Origin: Apostichopus japonicus
Lineage: Eukaryota; Echinodermata; Holothuroidea; Aspidochirotida; Stichopodidae
DNA length: 64,000 nucleotides
NCBI RefSeq assembly: GCF_037975245.1
Contig: NC_092568.1
Span: forward strand, 18,061,001 to 18,125,000
Direction: 5' to 3'
Shown: one piece after another, positions 1 to 11,671 of the stretch
Numbering within the stretch: position 1 is the first letter of the stretch
Layout: each line of letters begins with the position of its first letter
Notes under the pieces: generated by a model
The model's input: only the letters and a program-made list of their open reading frames with translations
Told to the model about the DNA's origin: nothing
Databases searched by the model: none
Program-made: the position numbers and the translations under genes

Positions 1-374
1 TTGACCCTAATCTGCATTCCACTAATTCTCCGAGTCGATAAGATTTATTCTACAAATGGGATTTGACCCGACTGATGATAAGTCAAAATCAATATCAAAA
101 ACCGAAAAATAAGCATCAACGATTCAGAAACACCGATATCGATGGATATGAAATCGAGCCGTGAGATATGTGGCCAGGTCACTCAAACAAAAGTAATAAA
201 TAAAAATATGTGTCAACAAATTTAGCTTGAACTGACAGGTTTCACGCCAACATCCAGGCAATTTCCCCCAAACTACAGGTCAGATCATTAACAATTATGT
301 CAGTTTTATACCTGCCTTTTTCTTTTTGGCTTGGCTATTTTCCCGTTTCTTTTTTGTCTCTTTTTAACCATTGA

Positions 375-800
375 AAATTGCTGAAAAATTGATTTTTTTT
401 TTTGAGAACAAATATAATAGTCTGCAGATTTCAGTATGTTTCCCTTGTTTTGTCAAGCCAAATCATTCAAGGTAACAGTGCAGAGAACGACAGTAATTTT
501 GACATGTATGCTAAGGAAACACAATTTTTAGTTTGCAAACAACCAGTCACTTGAGCTCCAGTTTAATCTCTTCCTTTTTGTTTGTTTTACTTTCTTTTTG
601 CCCCTCTGTCTGTTTTTTTTTTTTTATTGTAACCTTTGAAAATTGCTGAATTGAGTTTTTCAGAACATATCTTCTGCAGATGTCTATTAACTTTTCCTTA
701 TTTTATTTTTTTATACCAAATCACTCAAGATAACAGTGCAGAGTACTACAGTAAGTTTGACATGTATGCTAGTAATATCACACACATTTCAATTGCAAAC
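375..800 (+). repeat. Diverged direct duplication (about 250 bp period)
   Basis: Two neighbouring blocks, about 375-560 and 640-800, share the order GAAAATTGCTGAA, a T-rich tract, CTGCAGAT, CAAATCA-TCAAG-TAACAGTGCAGAG and TTTGACATGTATGCTA-(A/G), then CAAACA-CCAGTC. Identity is patchy, so the duplication is old. Confidence 0.6.
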
Positions 801-1076
801 AGCCAGTCCATTGGTCTTCCTCTAAATGTGGACACACGGGCTCAACTTTCGAAAGAGCATAAAATCTATACAAAATACTTCCAATCTGAGGATCGCTTAA
901 CGCAGCACTGTAATGGGGTGTTGAGTAAGCTTCCTCCAGATGAACTACTCCAAAACACAGCTGAAAATCTTGCAAATAAGCGTGATTTCCCACAAATGGA
1001 ATTTTCACCAGAATTGAGTAATATTCTTTACTTCGCACGAATGTTTTATTCGGAAGGAAAAGGTGATAGGTGTTGA
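636..1076 (+). other. Unassigned open reading frame, possible exon or element remnant
   Basis: A frame of up to 146 codons runs to TGA at 1074. Its second half has mixed composition (for example LPPDELLQNTAENLANKRDF and FSPELSNILYFARMFYSEG) and could be real coding sequence, but I recognise no family. The 5' part (about 640-800) is a diverged copy of 375-560, sharing GAAAATTGCTGAA and TTTGACATGTATGCTA, so it lies in a duplicated repeat. It falls in the intron or downstream part of the SIPA1-like gene, on the opposite strand. Confidence 0.25.
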
Positions 1077-1320
1077 TCAGGGGGAAGGGTCAAAGGGGGG
1101 CGCAGTTCTGAAAACCTTACCAGTTAATAGGTTAACTAGATGGGAAAAGTGCAATAGTAGAGTCGAGGCAGGTAAGAGACAAGAGCAGTAGATGTTTTCG
1201 ATACCAAAGAACATGCCCTTCCATTTGGGTTATTTACCAGTTAAATGCCAATGCAAAACATTTGTTGCTTGTAATAATTCAAAGAAAAAACTGTGTAGGA
1301 GAATGTGTAAAAGTAAGTTG

Positions 1321-1360
1321 GCCTGACGTTTCGATCCTAGCAGGATCTTTTTCAAAGGAA
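1321..1360 (-). other. Decayed hammerhead-like motif of a Penelope-type element
   Basis: On the minus strand a GATCC-TGCTA-GGATC hairpin (1347-1333) is followed directly by GAAAC and GTC, the 3' half of a hammerhead ribozyme core. The 5' half should read CTGANGA but here reads TTGAAAA, so it would be inactive. Such motifs are carried by Penelope-like and related retroelements. No reverse transcriptase frame is visible nearby. A related but more damaged sequence lies on the plus strand near 14709-14733. Confidence 0.4.
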
Positions 1361-2184
1361 AAAACTAGTGGGAATTTGATTTTAGCCGGTTAGACATTTT
1401 TTTATGTACATGGCATACTTTTGCAAGTGGTTATTATTGTGCACTAGAAATTCCTGAATAATCTGAAGCTAGGTATTAATAGTATTGAGTCTCCACTTTC
1501 CTGGTCTGTAAATATAATAATTCAAGGAAAAAAAGTGGGAAATTGATTTTAGCCAGTAAGACATTTTTTTTTTTAATGTACTGGCATACTTTAGCAATTG
1601 GTTCAAATTGTGCACTAGAATTTCCTGAATAACCAGAAGCTAAGTATTAACACTATTTGGTCTCGTCTTTACCAGTCTGTAGATATTGATCATATCTAGA
1701 CCTAGATCTAGCCTTGTCTGTATTACCATTGATTTTTACTACTTCCTCCACGTGATTCATAACCATGAAATTTTAAAGAACATGTTCTTTTGGACATATA
1801 TATCAATTGCTGTCTTAAAACACCCTTTAGCTTAATTTCTGTAACCTTCAATTCTGCTGAAAATTTTCAAGAGGCTGGATTTGAAGACATGTCCAGGGAA
1901 TCATTTAGCGTTAAAATATTGTGTAGCAGTTTAAAGCTCGTATAAAATGCTGTGGTTCCTTTGTACGGAAAAACGGCTATACATCTTTGCACTTTGATAG
2001 CAAATTGCCCATTTTTGCATAGCATTTTGCTACATGCCATACTGGATAAATGTTTCCCTGAGGACTGGTTGGGAATTTGTCCTTACTATATCATCTGAAG
2101 AGTCTACCAGGCCTTTTCAAACCAAAATTCCAAGAACAAAAAAAAAGCTTTTCCCATACAGTATCAAAAGTGCTACAAAGGAAC

Positions 2185-2450
2185 TAACTTAACTCCTGGT
2201 CCACTAACCGCACTCGGTATGGCGATCGTGCCTTTTCTGTAGCTGCGCCTTCTCTTTGGAACAAACTCCCATTTCACGTTTGTGACTCTCCCTCCCTTTG
2301 TTTTTTGAGACAACTAAAAACAGTTCTGTTTGATTCCTAGTTCTTTGTTTTTCCTTGGTTTCTTTTGTCTCTCTCCTACTTTGTAAAGCGCTTTGAAATG
2401 CTGTATTAAGCGCTATATAAGGGTAATTTATTATTATTATTATTATTAAT
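2185..2450 (+). mobile_element. 5'-truncated L2/CR1-like LINE, 3' end
   Basis: Positions 2191-2340 encode a recognisable non-LTR retrotransposon C-terminus: TRYGDRAFSVAAPSLWNKLP, then FLRQLKTVLFDS and TAG at 2338. It is followed by TGTAAAGCGCTTTGAAATGC and a tail ending in (TTA)n at 2430-2449. The rest of the element is absent, as usual for 5'-truncated insertions. Confidence 0.82.
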
Positions 2451-3233
2451 ATACTGAATTATAACTTGTTTCGATAATCTTTCAAAGCCCATCAGGTAAT
2501 CATTGACCTGTTTTTAGATGTACATGTCAGATTTGGGAGCACAGTTCTAACAGTGTTGGTGGTATCTCCAGTACTTCACGACAAACAAAATACAAAGAAA
2601 CAATCTATGAAATAGCACTCAAATCATGAACACTGAATTATTCTCTGCATCGAAACGTAAAGACTTTATACAGGATGTGCCCAGTTGCCAGGGTAACAGT
2701 CAATTCTAGAAGGTAATCAGATGGCTATAGACATGGTAGAAGAAAAGGGTGTAGTCGATATGTGGGGACAGGTAAGTAAGGCATAAAGTAAATGGAATTG
2801 AAGTCAGGGTGATGCATGATTCATAGTGAGTTTCAACAAATTGTCTGAACCTAACCCCTTTTTTCTTGGGCTGTGGGAGGGAGGAGGGGGAGGGGGGAGG
2901 GAACAACCCTGCAAAAATGCACAACTTTATGTTACTCACATGTATACATTTTTCAATTTTGGAAAGGGAACTACTGACTGAGGTTGTTTACAACTTTAAA
3001 TGGTTGGTCAAAAAAGGTTAAATCAACTATTTATTTTATAAATATATATGAATGAAACCTCCTTGCAAACTCAATGCATCTCAGCAGAAGCCACTCAGAA
3101 CTAGCTTCTTTTCAACAGATCATATTTAAATAGATGGATGGATGGGCAGATAAACCAAGCCTTGGTCTCCTCTGCATGCCATTCCAATGACAACCAAGTT
3201 CAGTGTAAATGAAATCCCTGGGAAATTTCTTAC

Positions 3234-3388
3234 CTCACTGGTTCTCAAAATAATTCTGTACAGGTAGCGAGCTGTAGAGTCCTTGCCATTGTCACTAAGT
3301 GGATTTTCGGGAGAGTTGAGCTTTTCCCTCCTTACGCTGAGTGCTACAGGCCCAAGGATGTTATCAATCCCAAAGTAATTTTGATGTT
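3234..3388 (-). CDS. SIPA1L: SIPA1L coding exon 3
   Basis: The acceptor is CTGCAG before 3388 and the donor is GAG|GTAAGA at 3233. It encodes [20 protein letters not shown] and continues to LRTSE. This is the most conserved stretch seen in this gene and the best evidence for its identity. It ends in phase 0. The following exon, which should start the RapGAP domain, was not found in 1-3233. Confidence 0.92.
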
Positions 3389-4391
3389 CTGCAGCAGGGA
3401 ACAGAAAACATTTAAGAATGTGAGATAATCCAGTCAGATGGAATAGCTAGAGATTCCTCTTGTGATGAAAGGCAGAGTAACATCTTAGAATCACATTACA
3501 GGATCAGGAATTGTTTTTTAAAAGGATGTCCTTGCACCTGAAGTACATTTCAGAGGCAAGCCAATGACTTGAAATGTCTACATAAACTTTGGTGAATAAT
3601 TTGGTAGCTTTCTGCCAGACAGTCTTTTTTTTTTTTTTTAAATCTGTATTTTAACTTGGATGACTAGTTTAATGACAATTTTATTAAGAGAAATCACTCT
3701 GCCTGTTCTTTTGACACTATTCATAATTTAGTTAAGCCATTTTAAAGCCTGGGTCACATCTGCGCGATTCAACACGCGATTCAACTCGCAACTAAAATCG
3801 CGCGAATGAGAAAAGTTGCTTCTGAGAAGTTGCGCTGATTAGGACATTGCTCTATTGCAAATCAACCCAAATCGACGGCGCAACTTTTATTGCGCAACAA
3901 GTTGATACCTGTGTCTAACTACGCGATTCAACTTTCAATTGTATTGCGAGTTGAATCGCGTGTTGAATCGCGCAGATGTGACCCGGGCTTTAGGTAAATA
4001 ATCCATTCATAAGCTGTCGTTTTTGTCTTATGACAGCAGCATTCAGGATTTCTTTTAGCTTTAATGAAACATATTACATGGCATACACAACATTGGTACA
4101 TGCCAGGAGGCACAAACTTGGCACATACTACAGGTAGAATCATATAAATACATGATCGCTCTACGTGTGAAACCCTGAGTAACAACTACTAGTGTTACAC
4201 TAGTTTCAACTAATTCTCTCCTATACTTCGCTCTGTCCATCAGACATGCAGCACTTTGCGCAATGATAGACGCCAATCAAGCAAACGTATATATCTATAT
4301 ATATCTATATATATCTATATATATGTATATATCTATATACATCTATATATATATATATCTATATATATCTATCTATATCTATATATATATA

Positions 4392-4430
<39 letters not shown>

Positions 4431-7400
4431 ACATACTGTAGTTGCGCATAGAGGCACACACAACAGCTGCACAGGCCACAAAGCCAACATTGCATACGGT
4501 AGGAGTCTAGGAGACATACACAAATATTGAGACATGACAATAGGAATAGTATACAACATTGGCACATATGATAAGATCTTAGCATATACTGTACAACAAA
4601 AGGCTCATACTCAGAGGCCATATATAACATTAACACATCATGAGCTACAAAGCCTTTAAACAACGGCAAATGCTAAGAGTCTTCTTACATGTACGACAAT
4701 GAGAATTCAATGCATACTAAGAGCATAAGAGGCAAAACCAAACAATAGCACACACATGCAGGAATACGCATCATCCACAATACATACTACAAGGCACATG
4801 CCCTGATTTACATACAGTACAGTATATATGCTAGGAGGTACTGTATTGCTTTTTAATGAAATGCAAGTATACAACAATTGCAGTTTAATAGCTAAAAGGC
4901 ATACATAACTTTGACACAAAGATCATTTTTTGGCATATATACAGCAAGTAAACCATGCTGAAGAGGCATACTGCACATTGTGCTATTGAGGCACACATGA
5001 TTAACTGAAGGTAAAATGCTAAGAAACATATTTACTGTACACATCAGTGGCACATACAAAACAAAATGTGGTGCAACTTTAACAAGAGGTATTTACACAT
5101 CACTGAAAAATGCTTTTGAAAAGGCACAAAACAACATTGATCACTATTGAACTACATCATAACATTCTCAAAACAGGAGTTTCATAGCCAAAGAGTATGA
5201 AATATTAATTATCAATGCAAATTGGACATTTCATTCATTTTATTGCTAAATTTCGTATTCCAGTTGGCTGGCAAGAATGCAACAATTGGTTTCATTTTCC
5301 TTACAATCTTCTTATTACCGCCCACTTTAAAATCGAAAGTGCTGTTTATTATTTTAGTCTCTTAACACGAATCATTGCAGAGGGTCGTATTTTTCATGGG
5401 AAAACCGGATGCACACCCTGGCCTCTACTTTTTACGTCCTTCTGGGCAAAAGGACAGTACAAGCAATCTAGATATTGATGTATAGGTAATATTTCATCAA
5501 AACACATTACAAATGGAAACATTAATATTCTCATGGCACCTCACAAGTACACTACCTTTTAATCAGAAAACTACCTTGTACATTCACACATTTTTTCCAC
5601 ATGCGACAAAGTGCTACATACTTAAGTGAACTATAAACACAAGACTTATTATGTCAAGGCTGTGCATACACTGACTGTTATTTTTATGAGTACAGTTCCC
5701 ATATATCTCTTTCTGTATACATACAAACACGCTTCGTCCGATACAATACGGTGTACATTGTTCCTGTGAGTATCTCTATTACCCTTCAATTACCGGTGCA
5801 AATGAGAAAAACACTACTAAAGAAGAGCAATGGTCGGTGACGTGAGAATCAAAAATCCTATTATGACATTATTGGAGAATCCATAAGTGTAAGGCAAAGG
5901 TGGAATAGAATTACATATGATGATAGGTTTAGGCTGCCAGAGTGTGTGCAACTGAATAAATTTTTATTTTTGATGTTCTTTTTACCAGCTCAAATTTATT
6001 CTTACCGTGTTTCTCAAAGTACTGTCTGTAGTACAAGGCACCGTGATCGACCAACTCTAGGATGGGTCCTTTCGGATTGTTAGCGATCCCTCGACCGTCT
6101 CCGATTCTCTCTAAGATTACACGGTGCTTAAATTTCCTCATGACTTTGGTATTGAGTGTTCCCATCTTTGAAAGACTAACCCTCGGCTCGGCCTCTTCGC
6201 CTAACTCATTCCGGAAGAAGGGACAACTTAGGAGAAGGTCGTTGCTGCGACCATCCCCTAGATCTTGTTCTTCAGCCGTGAGATCTTCAATACTTCCCTA
6301 GAAAGAATAAAAAAAAGAGGAAGGAACAAAGTGGTTTTCAATTCCTGTTTATTCTCTTCTTTCTTTTTCTTTGTTTTTTTAAATTTTGCTCAAAAAAAAA
6401 GATGAAGTAAGAGTACTGAGAAGACGTTGGTTTTGGCAAACCAACATCAAGGAGTTCAAAAAGCAAACTTTGTTCTGTACTTTTTGCAAAGGTGCTGCCA
6501 TTAAATGAAAGACTTACCTCTCTGCGACCCTCTTCCCCCCCCCCTTTTCTCTCCCGTCTCTCCCTTCACCAAAAGAAATGATATGTAGAAAATGGTGCTA
6601 CACTTATTCCATTTCACTAGTGTACAACTTCATCAAAGGAATGCAGTTCTAGAGATGCAAAACTTGTGTACAGTACTTGCTGTTTCAGAAGAGCATAATT
6701 TCTTTATGCAACTTCACACATTAACCTTGGTAACCTTTTTACTAGATTTAGGCATTCAAACTTTAACAACGGTACATTTTACCAAAATATCTGTGAAAAT
6801 CAATGCACAAAAGTCATGAAAGAGACCATGTTGAGAGCTGAGGCATATATGTTCCTATTGACCTTCTTGCATGTCATGACTACCTCAAAACTTACAGGTT
6901 TGGGTACTTGCAAATGACCATACTTACCTGTATCCTTTACATCAGCACTCTGATTTACCTAACCTATAACAACTAGTAAAATTCTTGCACTACATCCCCT
7001 CCCCCCCCTTCCTCCTCCAATGACCCTTCAAAAACTTTCAAGCAAATCAGTAAGGAGCATTGTTTCCGAATGGTTCAAAATCCAGTCCAGAAAAAAAACA
7101 TTGCTATCTGTGTTGGAATGGTTGATTTGGAAGAGGGCAATGACTCGAAGAGAGTCATTGGGGGCTTAGTGCAAGAATAATACCAGTTGCTATAGGCGAG
7201 GTACCTACGTAGGATAACATATTTAATGGAGACAGGTAAGGGAGGGAAGGAAAGAAGAAAATACAAAAAAGACCACTCCGGAGCTATCCGCATGCAGTTA
7301 AATCCTCCATGAAGTCCACTTCTACATGAGACAGATACAAACAATTTCACATCCAAGTTCACCATATTAAATTGTATATTATGTGCACACTGCATACTGA

Positions 7401-8821
7401 TATTTCCATGAACTAACCTGTTAAAGTAAGTTTCTGTCACCTGTACCTACATACCACTTTTCTTTCTCATGATCTACATTATATCACAGCTTATATCATA
7501 TGATCAAGCAATGTCATTTTCAAACGAAACGCAAATTAGAGATTGGCATACTCACTGATGGAGTGTTTGGTTGTTGTCTGGAGGAAGCAGCAGAGGCCCC
7601 AGTCAGGGTACTTCTCTTCCTCTCGGGGTTCTGGACGATCCTTATTATATCGGGAAGGTCAAAATAGACACTCTGTACATCGTAATGTAAGAAAGCTCTT
7701 CTCTTGACACCCTCCTCTATCCTAGCCTCCAGCAGATCGTCGTCCATTCTGCCTTCGGGAGTCTTCGCCCCGGAGTCGCCCTTGGTGCTCCGCAGTCTCC
7801 GTAACAAGGAGACCTCGGCGCCGGAGTAAGTCTTGGACCGGTTCTTCTTCTCTCTCTTGCTGGGCATCCTCCTGTGTAACCTAGGGCTGGCATTCCCCTT
7901 CTCTGAAACTTTATTATCTTCTTTGGCGTAATCACTTTTGTTGGATGACATTGTATTTGTTCTCTCATCCTCAGTGCCATTTGTCAGCTTTCCCTGCAAG
8001 AGTTTGTCAAAATGTGGGGGAGCGGGGCTTCTTTGGTCGGTTTCCGTCCTGAAATCTTGAACCATTTGGAAGAAGCTATCACCCCCGATACTGTGCACAT
8101 CTATAGACGATGTACTGCCAAAGTCCCTGACAACATTCACAGGGGCATCTTGCCTCTTATCTAATGAGGAATTGCTAAAACTTCTCCGGATCTGCTTCGC
8201 CTGGAGTTCTTTTTGCCTTTCGCTATTTTCGAACCGTTTCAAGTTTTCGGTCGTGAGCGCAGCCGTTTTGGCAGTCTGCCCCTGTATCATCACACCCTTG
8301 GCAGAGACAAAGTGCCGATGATCTGGACTGGTGTTATGCCTCCTGTGTGGTTGATGTTGGGGTGACCTCTTCTCAGAAGGCTCCCCCTCCCTCCAATAGA
8401 GATCCGACCGCTCTCTGGCCAGCTTTCTCGTTTCCGCTTCCAGTCGCTGCCTTTCGTAACCGTCCATTTTCGCATCCACTTGATCCATCCCAATCTGGTT
8501 ATCCAAGTAATCTACTTGTACCGGCTTTGCGCGAAACTGTCCAGTAGGCGGCCTTCCTTCCGTGTCGACCAGCTCCCATTCTTTGCTGGTATGTCCATTG
8601 TCTTTTTTCATTGTCACTGCCACCCTGAACGATGGTTCTCCGCCCTCCGCTCTCTGAGGACGAGAGAAGTCCCCCTGGGGCCTTCGACTGTCCCCGGGGG
8701 TAAGGTTCCCATTGGTCTCTCTATCACTGTGCTGGTACTCAGTCATTCTATCAGGGAAGTCATTTTTCATTTGGGTCCTATACACATAGTCCCTATGAGC
8801 ATTGCGGTTTACAGCCGCCAT
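3234..8821 (-). CDS. SIPA1L: SIPA1-like RapGAP protein, N-terminal part (3 exons, partial)
   Basis: This is the 5' coding part of a signal-induced proliferation-associated 1-like protein. The family consists of Rap GTPase-activating proteins with RapGAP and PDZ domains that act at cell junctions and synapses. Exons 8821-7556, 6297-6006 and 3388-3234 join in frame to give 571 codons. Visible family blocks are [11 protein letters not shown] near residues 374-384, [16 protein letters not shown] near 442-457, [20 protein letters not shown] across the exon 2/3 junction, and [12 protein letters not shown] just after it. These match the segment that precedes the RapGAP domain in vertebrate SIPA1L proteins. 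Residues 1-370 are hydrophilic and rich in Ser, Arg and Pro, as is usual for the family N-terminus. The RapGAP, PDZ and C-terminal coiled coil lie beyond the left edge. Which vertebrate paralogue (1, 2 or 3) it matches cannot be decided; an invertebrate would normally have one pre-duplication copy. Confidence 0.88.
3745..3990. mobile_element. MITE with 48-bp terminal inverted repeats
   Basis: The left end starts AAGCCTGGGTCACATCTGCG and the right end is its near-perfect inverse, ending CGCAGATGTGACCCGGGCTT; pairing extends for about 48 bases (CGATTCAACACGCGATTCAA). TA dinucleotides flank both sides at 3743-3744 and 3991-3992, fitting a TA target duplication. It is about 246 bp with no coding capacity and lies in SIPA1L intron 2. 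The superfamily is uncertain. Confidence 0.82.
4205..4290 (+). repeat. Dispersed repeat ending at a TA microsatellite
   Basis: The segment GCTCTGTCCATCAGACATGC through CAAGCAAACGTATAT is about 80% similar to 19739-19800 (GCTCTGTCCACCGAACATAG through CCAACCAAACGTATATG). The two probably are copies of one short interspersed element whose 3' tail seeds the TA tract here. Confidence 0.6.
4285..4430. repeat. (TATATC)n / (TA)n microsatellite
   Basis: This is an AT-only tract of alternating TATATATC and TA units. Open reading frames of Tyr-Ile repeats across it are artefacts. Confidence 0.95.
6006..6297 (-). CDS. SIPA1L: SIPA1L coding exon 2
   Basis: The acceptor is CTAG before 6297 and the donor is G|GTAAGA at 6005. 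The exon starts in phase 0, matching exon 1, and ends one base into a codon. That base (G) joins AA of the next exon to give Glu, restoring the family motif E-H-x-N-Y-F-G. This rules out the alternative donor at 5985. It encodes the [11 protein letters not shown] and YYRQYF blocks. Confidence 0.9.
6298..7555 (-). other. SIPA1L intron 1
   Basis: Ordinary intronic sequence with C-rich tracts at 6535-6545 and 7001-7012. No coding or repeat structure can be supported. Confidence 0.7.
7556..8821 (-). CDS. SIPA1L: SIPA1L coding exon 1
   Basis: The ATG at 8821-8819 opens a 422-codon exon that ends in a full codon (TCA). The donor is GTGAGT at 7555-7550. Reading past the donor gives only 11 further residues before a stop, which supports splicing there. 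A 5' untranslated exon probably lies at higher coordinates but I could not locate it. Confidence 0.88.
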
Positions 8822-11663
8822 AATAGCTCTAGGCCACCTTTTGCTTTCACCGGAAGCAGAACCTCCGGTAACAATGGCTATTGGCGACTATCTTCCCTAT
8901 TCACTTCCTGTTTCCAGAGATCGATCACCACCACAGGTCAAATCAAACCCCCCCACAATACTGCTTTTTGTCTCTTTCACATTTCTCCATACCATTGACT
9001 CATGCTCAGTTGCTGAGTAAAACCAACCAGATTATTTCCTATTTTATATGTCGCCTGTACTTTCGTAGTATAGTTCACATTTTCAACAAAAAAGACTGCT
9101 TCATAATAATCTCATGATTATATTTTTTCAGCTATGACAAAAAAGAAAATGCTTAAAGCCAAAAGAATTTCTCGTATCCTATAACAACATGCTGTCAATA
9201 TCTTCGGATTAAAAAGGAGAAGCGTAGAAAGGCGCTAAATCTTCATGAAGCTGCACAGGCTTGTCTTTTTCTTCAGAAAGAAGATACTGAAGGAATCTGA
9301 AATGAGATAAGAAAATGAAAAAAAGGCATAAGATGAAGTAAATCAATTTATGGGGATTTTAACCTTTTTTATGTATTGGATTTACAGTATATACATCTGC
9401 TACCTCCCAACTATTAATTTGAACAACTGACTTCAACCCCCCCCCCCCCCCCATTCCAGTTATTACTTTTTCTCATTCCTTTCTTTCACACATTATCACT
9501 ATTCTGTCAAAGTTAAACTTTCCTTCAGCAGTGGCCCAAGATTCAGGAGAACTGTCTGGTTAAATGCTCTGTCTGTCACAACACAGTAATTAATTTACTA
9601 TCCTGGATAGAGTTGATTTTGTATATCTTCAGTTTTAAAGCTGGATTTTACAATGGAACTGAGAGACACCTTGTGGTCATTTGCATTTGAATCCTCTTAA
9701 TAAGCAACTTCAGTCCCAGAAAAAGAAAATTTCCGACCACAAATTTATTTCACTTCCAAACCTTGTCTTAAATGTACAGAAAGTCTGATTCATCACATCA
9801 CATGCAATTTTGGTGGAATGAGTGACTACAGTGGATTAGTATCTCTCCAATATAAAATCTGTCCAGTGTGGTAATTTAAATTCACTTCAGGTTGGACAAG
9901 ATTCAAATTAAAATGCAAACTTCAGCGTCAAAACTTTAACCCCCCCCCTCGGCCCGATCCCCCACAGCTTCTTATCTCTGTTGTTAAAAATCAGAATTAA
10001 TAAATTCCCAGAATAAGAGAGTGCCACCTGATGATATCAGCTATTTCTCTGTACAAAGTTAGTATGATTAGTACAGTGCTTCCACCACTCTTCTCAGCAT
10101 GACCTCCACACTGGAGTACCTCTCTCTGGTACACTGTACAAAACAAATGGGAAATATGTATCCAGTGTACCAATCACTACAGATTCACTCACTGTACAGT
10201 AGTAGTGAGTTGTACTGAATGATTCATCATCATACAGTAAAGTCAATGATGGCTTTATTGGGCATTTTATATGCCATTGGGTTCTGTAGTGGTTTAGCTT
10301 GGCAAACTCAGTGACCCCATATTGTTTTAGGATACTCTTAGAAAGAGTCAGATCTGTGTAAATGCTGAATATTTTTTTTACAACACTGCTCTTTTTTTCA
10401 CTTTGAAACAGGCCAAAACTAGCCAAAGTTATGTTTGATTGTATTTGTTTCTTTCTTCTGGAAAATTGTAACATAATTCGGAACGATGAAAGATATTGAA
10501 AGATGTATACAGCATATCGTTTCTCTTTCCCCCAACAGACACGCACGCATAGACAGGCACGCAATGAGCTAATACACTCTGATGGCTTGTAAGTTGTGTT
10601 TCACTTTCTTAAGAATCCAAAAGGTCAGGAGCAATAAAATGAAATTAAAATGTTGGGTAATAGCAATTAGATATTTCATTAATGACTCCTATTATGACTT
10701 TTATACAGTTTTCCATGGTGCTATCTTCTTTCTCATTCCTACCCCCTTTTTTGACTTCCAAGTGCAGATTATGAGTCACCATTCTGCCAAAAACAAAAAC
10801 ACTGCCACTAAGAGGACTTTAAGAGGTGTACAGTAAGGTATGTTATTCCGCCAAGTTGTGACAGCACACTCGTAAATTTTAAGAGATGACCTGGTAGGCT
10901 GGTAGGGAATAATATTAGCAATCGCAAAAGAAATGTTACTGAGTGACATCAGTCGATATTTCACGTCACCTGTCCTCCCTATATCTTTTCTTTCTTGGAA
11001 GACCCATAAAACACACTTTCTATGTACCCCAGTACTGCACAATCCCTTGGCAGGATATATGTCTAGGAAAAAGTGGTTGAAAAGGATACCTTACAGGAAG
11101 TAAACACATTAACAGTTTCATCACCATCACTATCGGTCGGTTATCTTTACAGACTGATGGTAGATCTTCGACAAATAATAACATCCTTTCCAGTGTGGGA
11201 GTCCTATCTTCTAACAAGGATGTGATATTTTCAAGAAAATCCCAGATCTCAGAAGCTCAACAGGAAAGTCAATGCAGAGTCAGCTAATCTGTATGTCTGT
11301 CTGTCTGTGTAAATTGTACCCTTCCATTTCATTTAGAAATTTGGAAAGAGTCCAATTGTTTCATAACTACAAACAGAAATGAGCAAATTAAGCAATATAT
11401 ATGTTAACTTTGTTTGACACCAAGAGATGGTATATTGTTACATCCTGAAGGATAGAAAAAATAGCTTGAACTGTTAGGATCTATTAGCTTTTTAAATATT
11501 CTTGTCACTCTGACTTAACCGTGTAATATATTCAAACATGAAACTGGAAGTCATCTTGAATATAAAACAGTTCTGTGAGATTTGAACAGATAGGATATCT
11601 GAGTTGAAAAGAAACGTTCTAAGCATTTCGGATGGTAGAATGAGAAGATCATTGAATGGGAAT
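8822..11663. other. Region upstream of SIPA1L start, no gene seen
   Basis: This should include the 5' untranslated region and promoter of the SIPA1-like gene, but I cannot place an untranslated exon or TATA box. A poly-C run lies at 9438-9452 and a second C-rich run at 9940-9948. The 156-codon minus-strand frame at 10094-10564 shows no family motif. Confidence 0.5.
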
Positions 11664-11671
11664 GTCACAGA

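Larger units (their letters stand above)
1..3233. other. Region downstream of SIPA1L exon 3
   Basis: It is probably a long intron of the SIPA1-like gene. It contains the duplication at 375-800, the unassigned frame, the hammerhead-like motif and the LINE fragment. The stretches 1315-1450 and 1500-1630 are also related to each other (AAGTGGGAATTTGATTTTAGCC and CACTAGAAATTCCTGAATAA words), another old duplication. Confidence 0.6.
3389..6005 (-). other. SIPA1L intron 2
   Basis: It holds a MITE, a microsatellite and one copy of a dispersed repeat. Beyond 4430 the sequence is rich in GGCACA/CATAC-like words over roughly 600 bases, perhaps an old tandem array. No exon is seen on either strand. Confidence 0.7.

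Noticed and set aside
4256..4451. Tyr-Ile repeat frames
   Set aside because: Translation of a TA/TATATC microsatellite. The same applies to frames at 31528-31731, 40573-40690 and 61096-61291.
5984..6005. Alternative donor for SIPA1L exon 2 at 5985 (GTAAAA)
   Set aside because: It ends in phase 0 and would break the frame and the conserved E-H-x-N-Y-F-G motif of exon 3.
7075..7440. 121-codon minus-strand frame inside SIPA1L intron 1
   Set aside because: Exons 1 and 2 join in phase without it, and it carries no family motif.
10094..10564. 156-codon minus-strand open frame
   Set aside because: No domain, and Cys/Val/Phe/Ser-rich composition typical of chance translation of AT-rich DNA.
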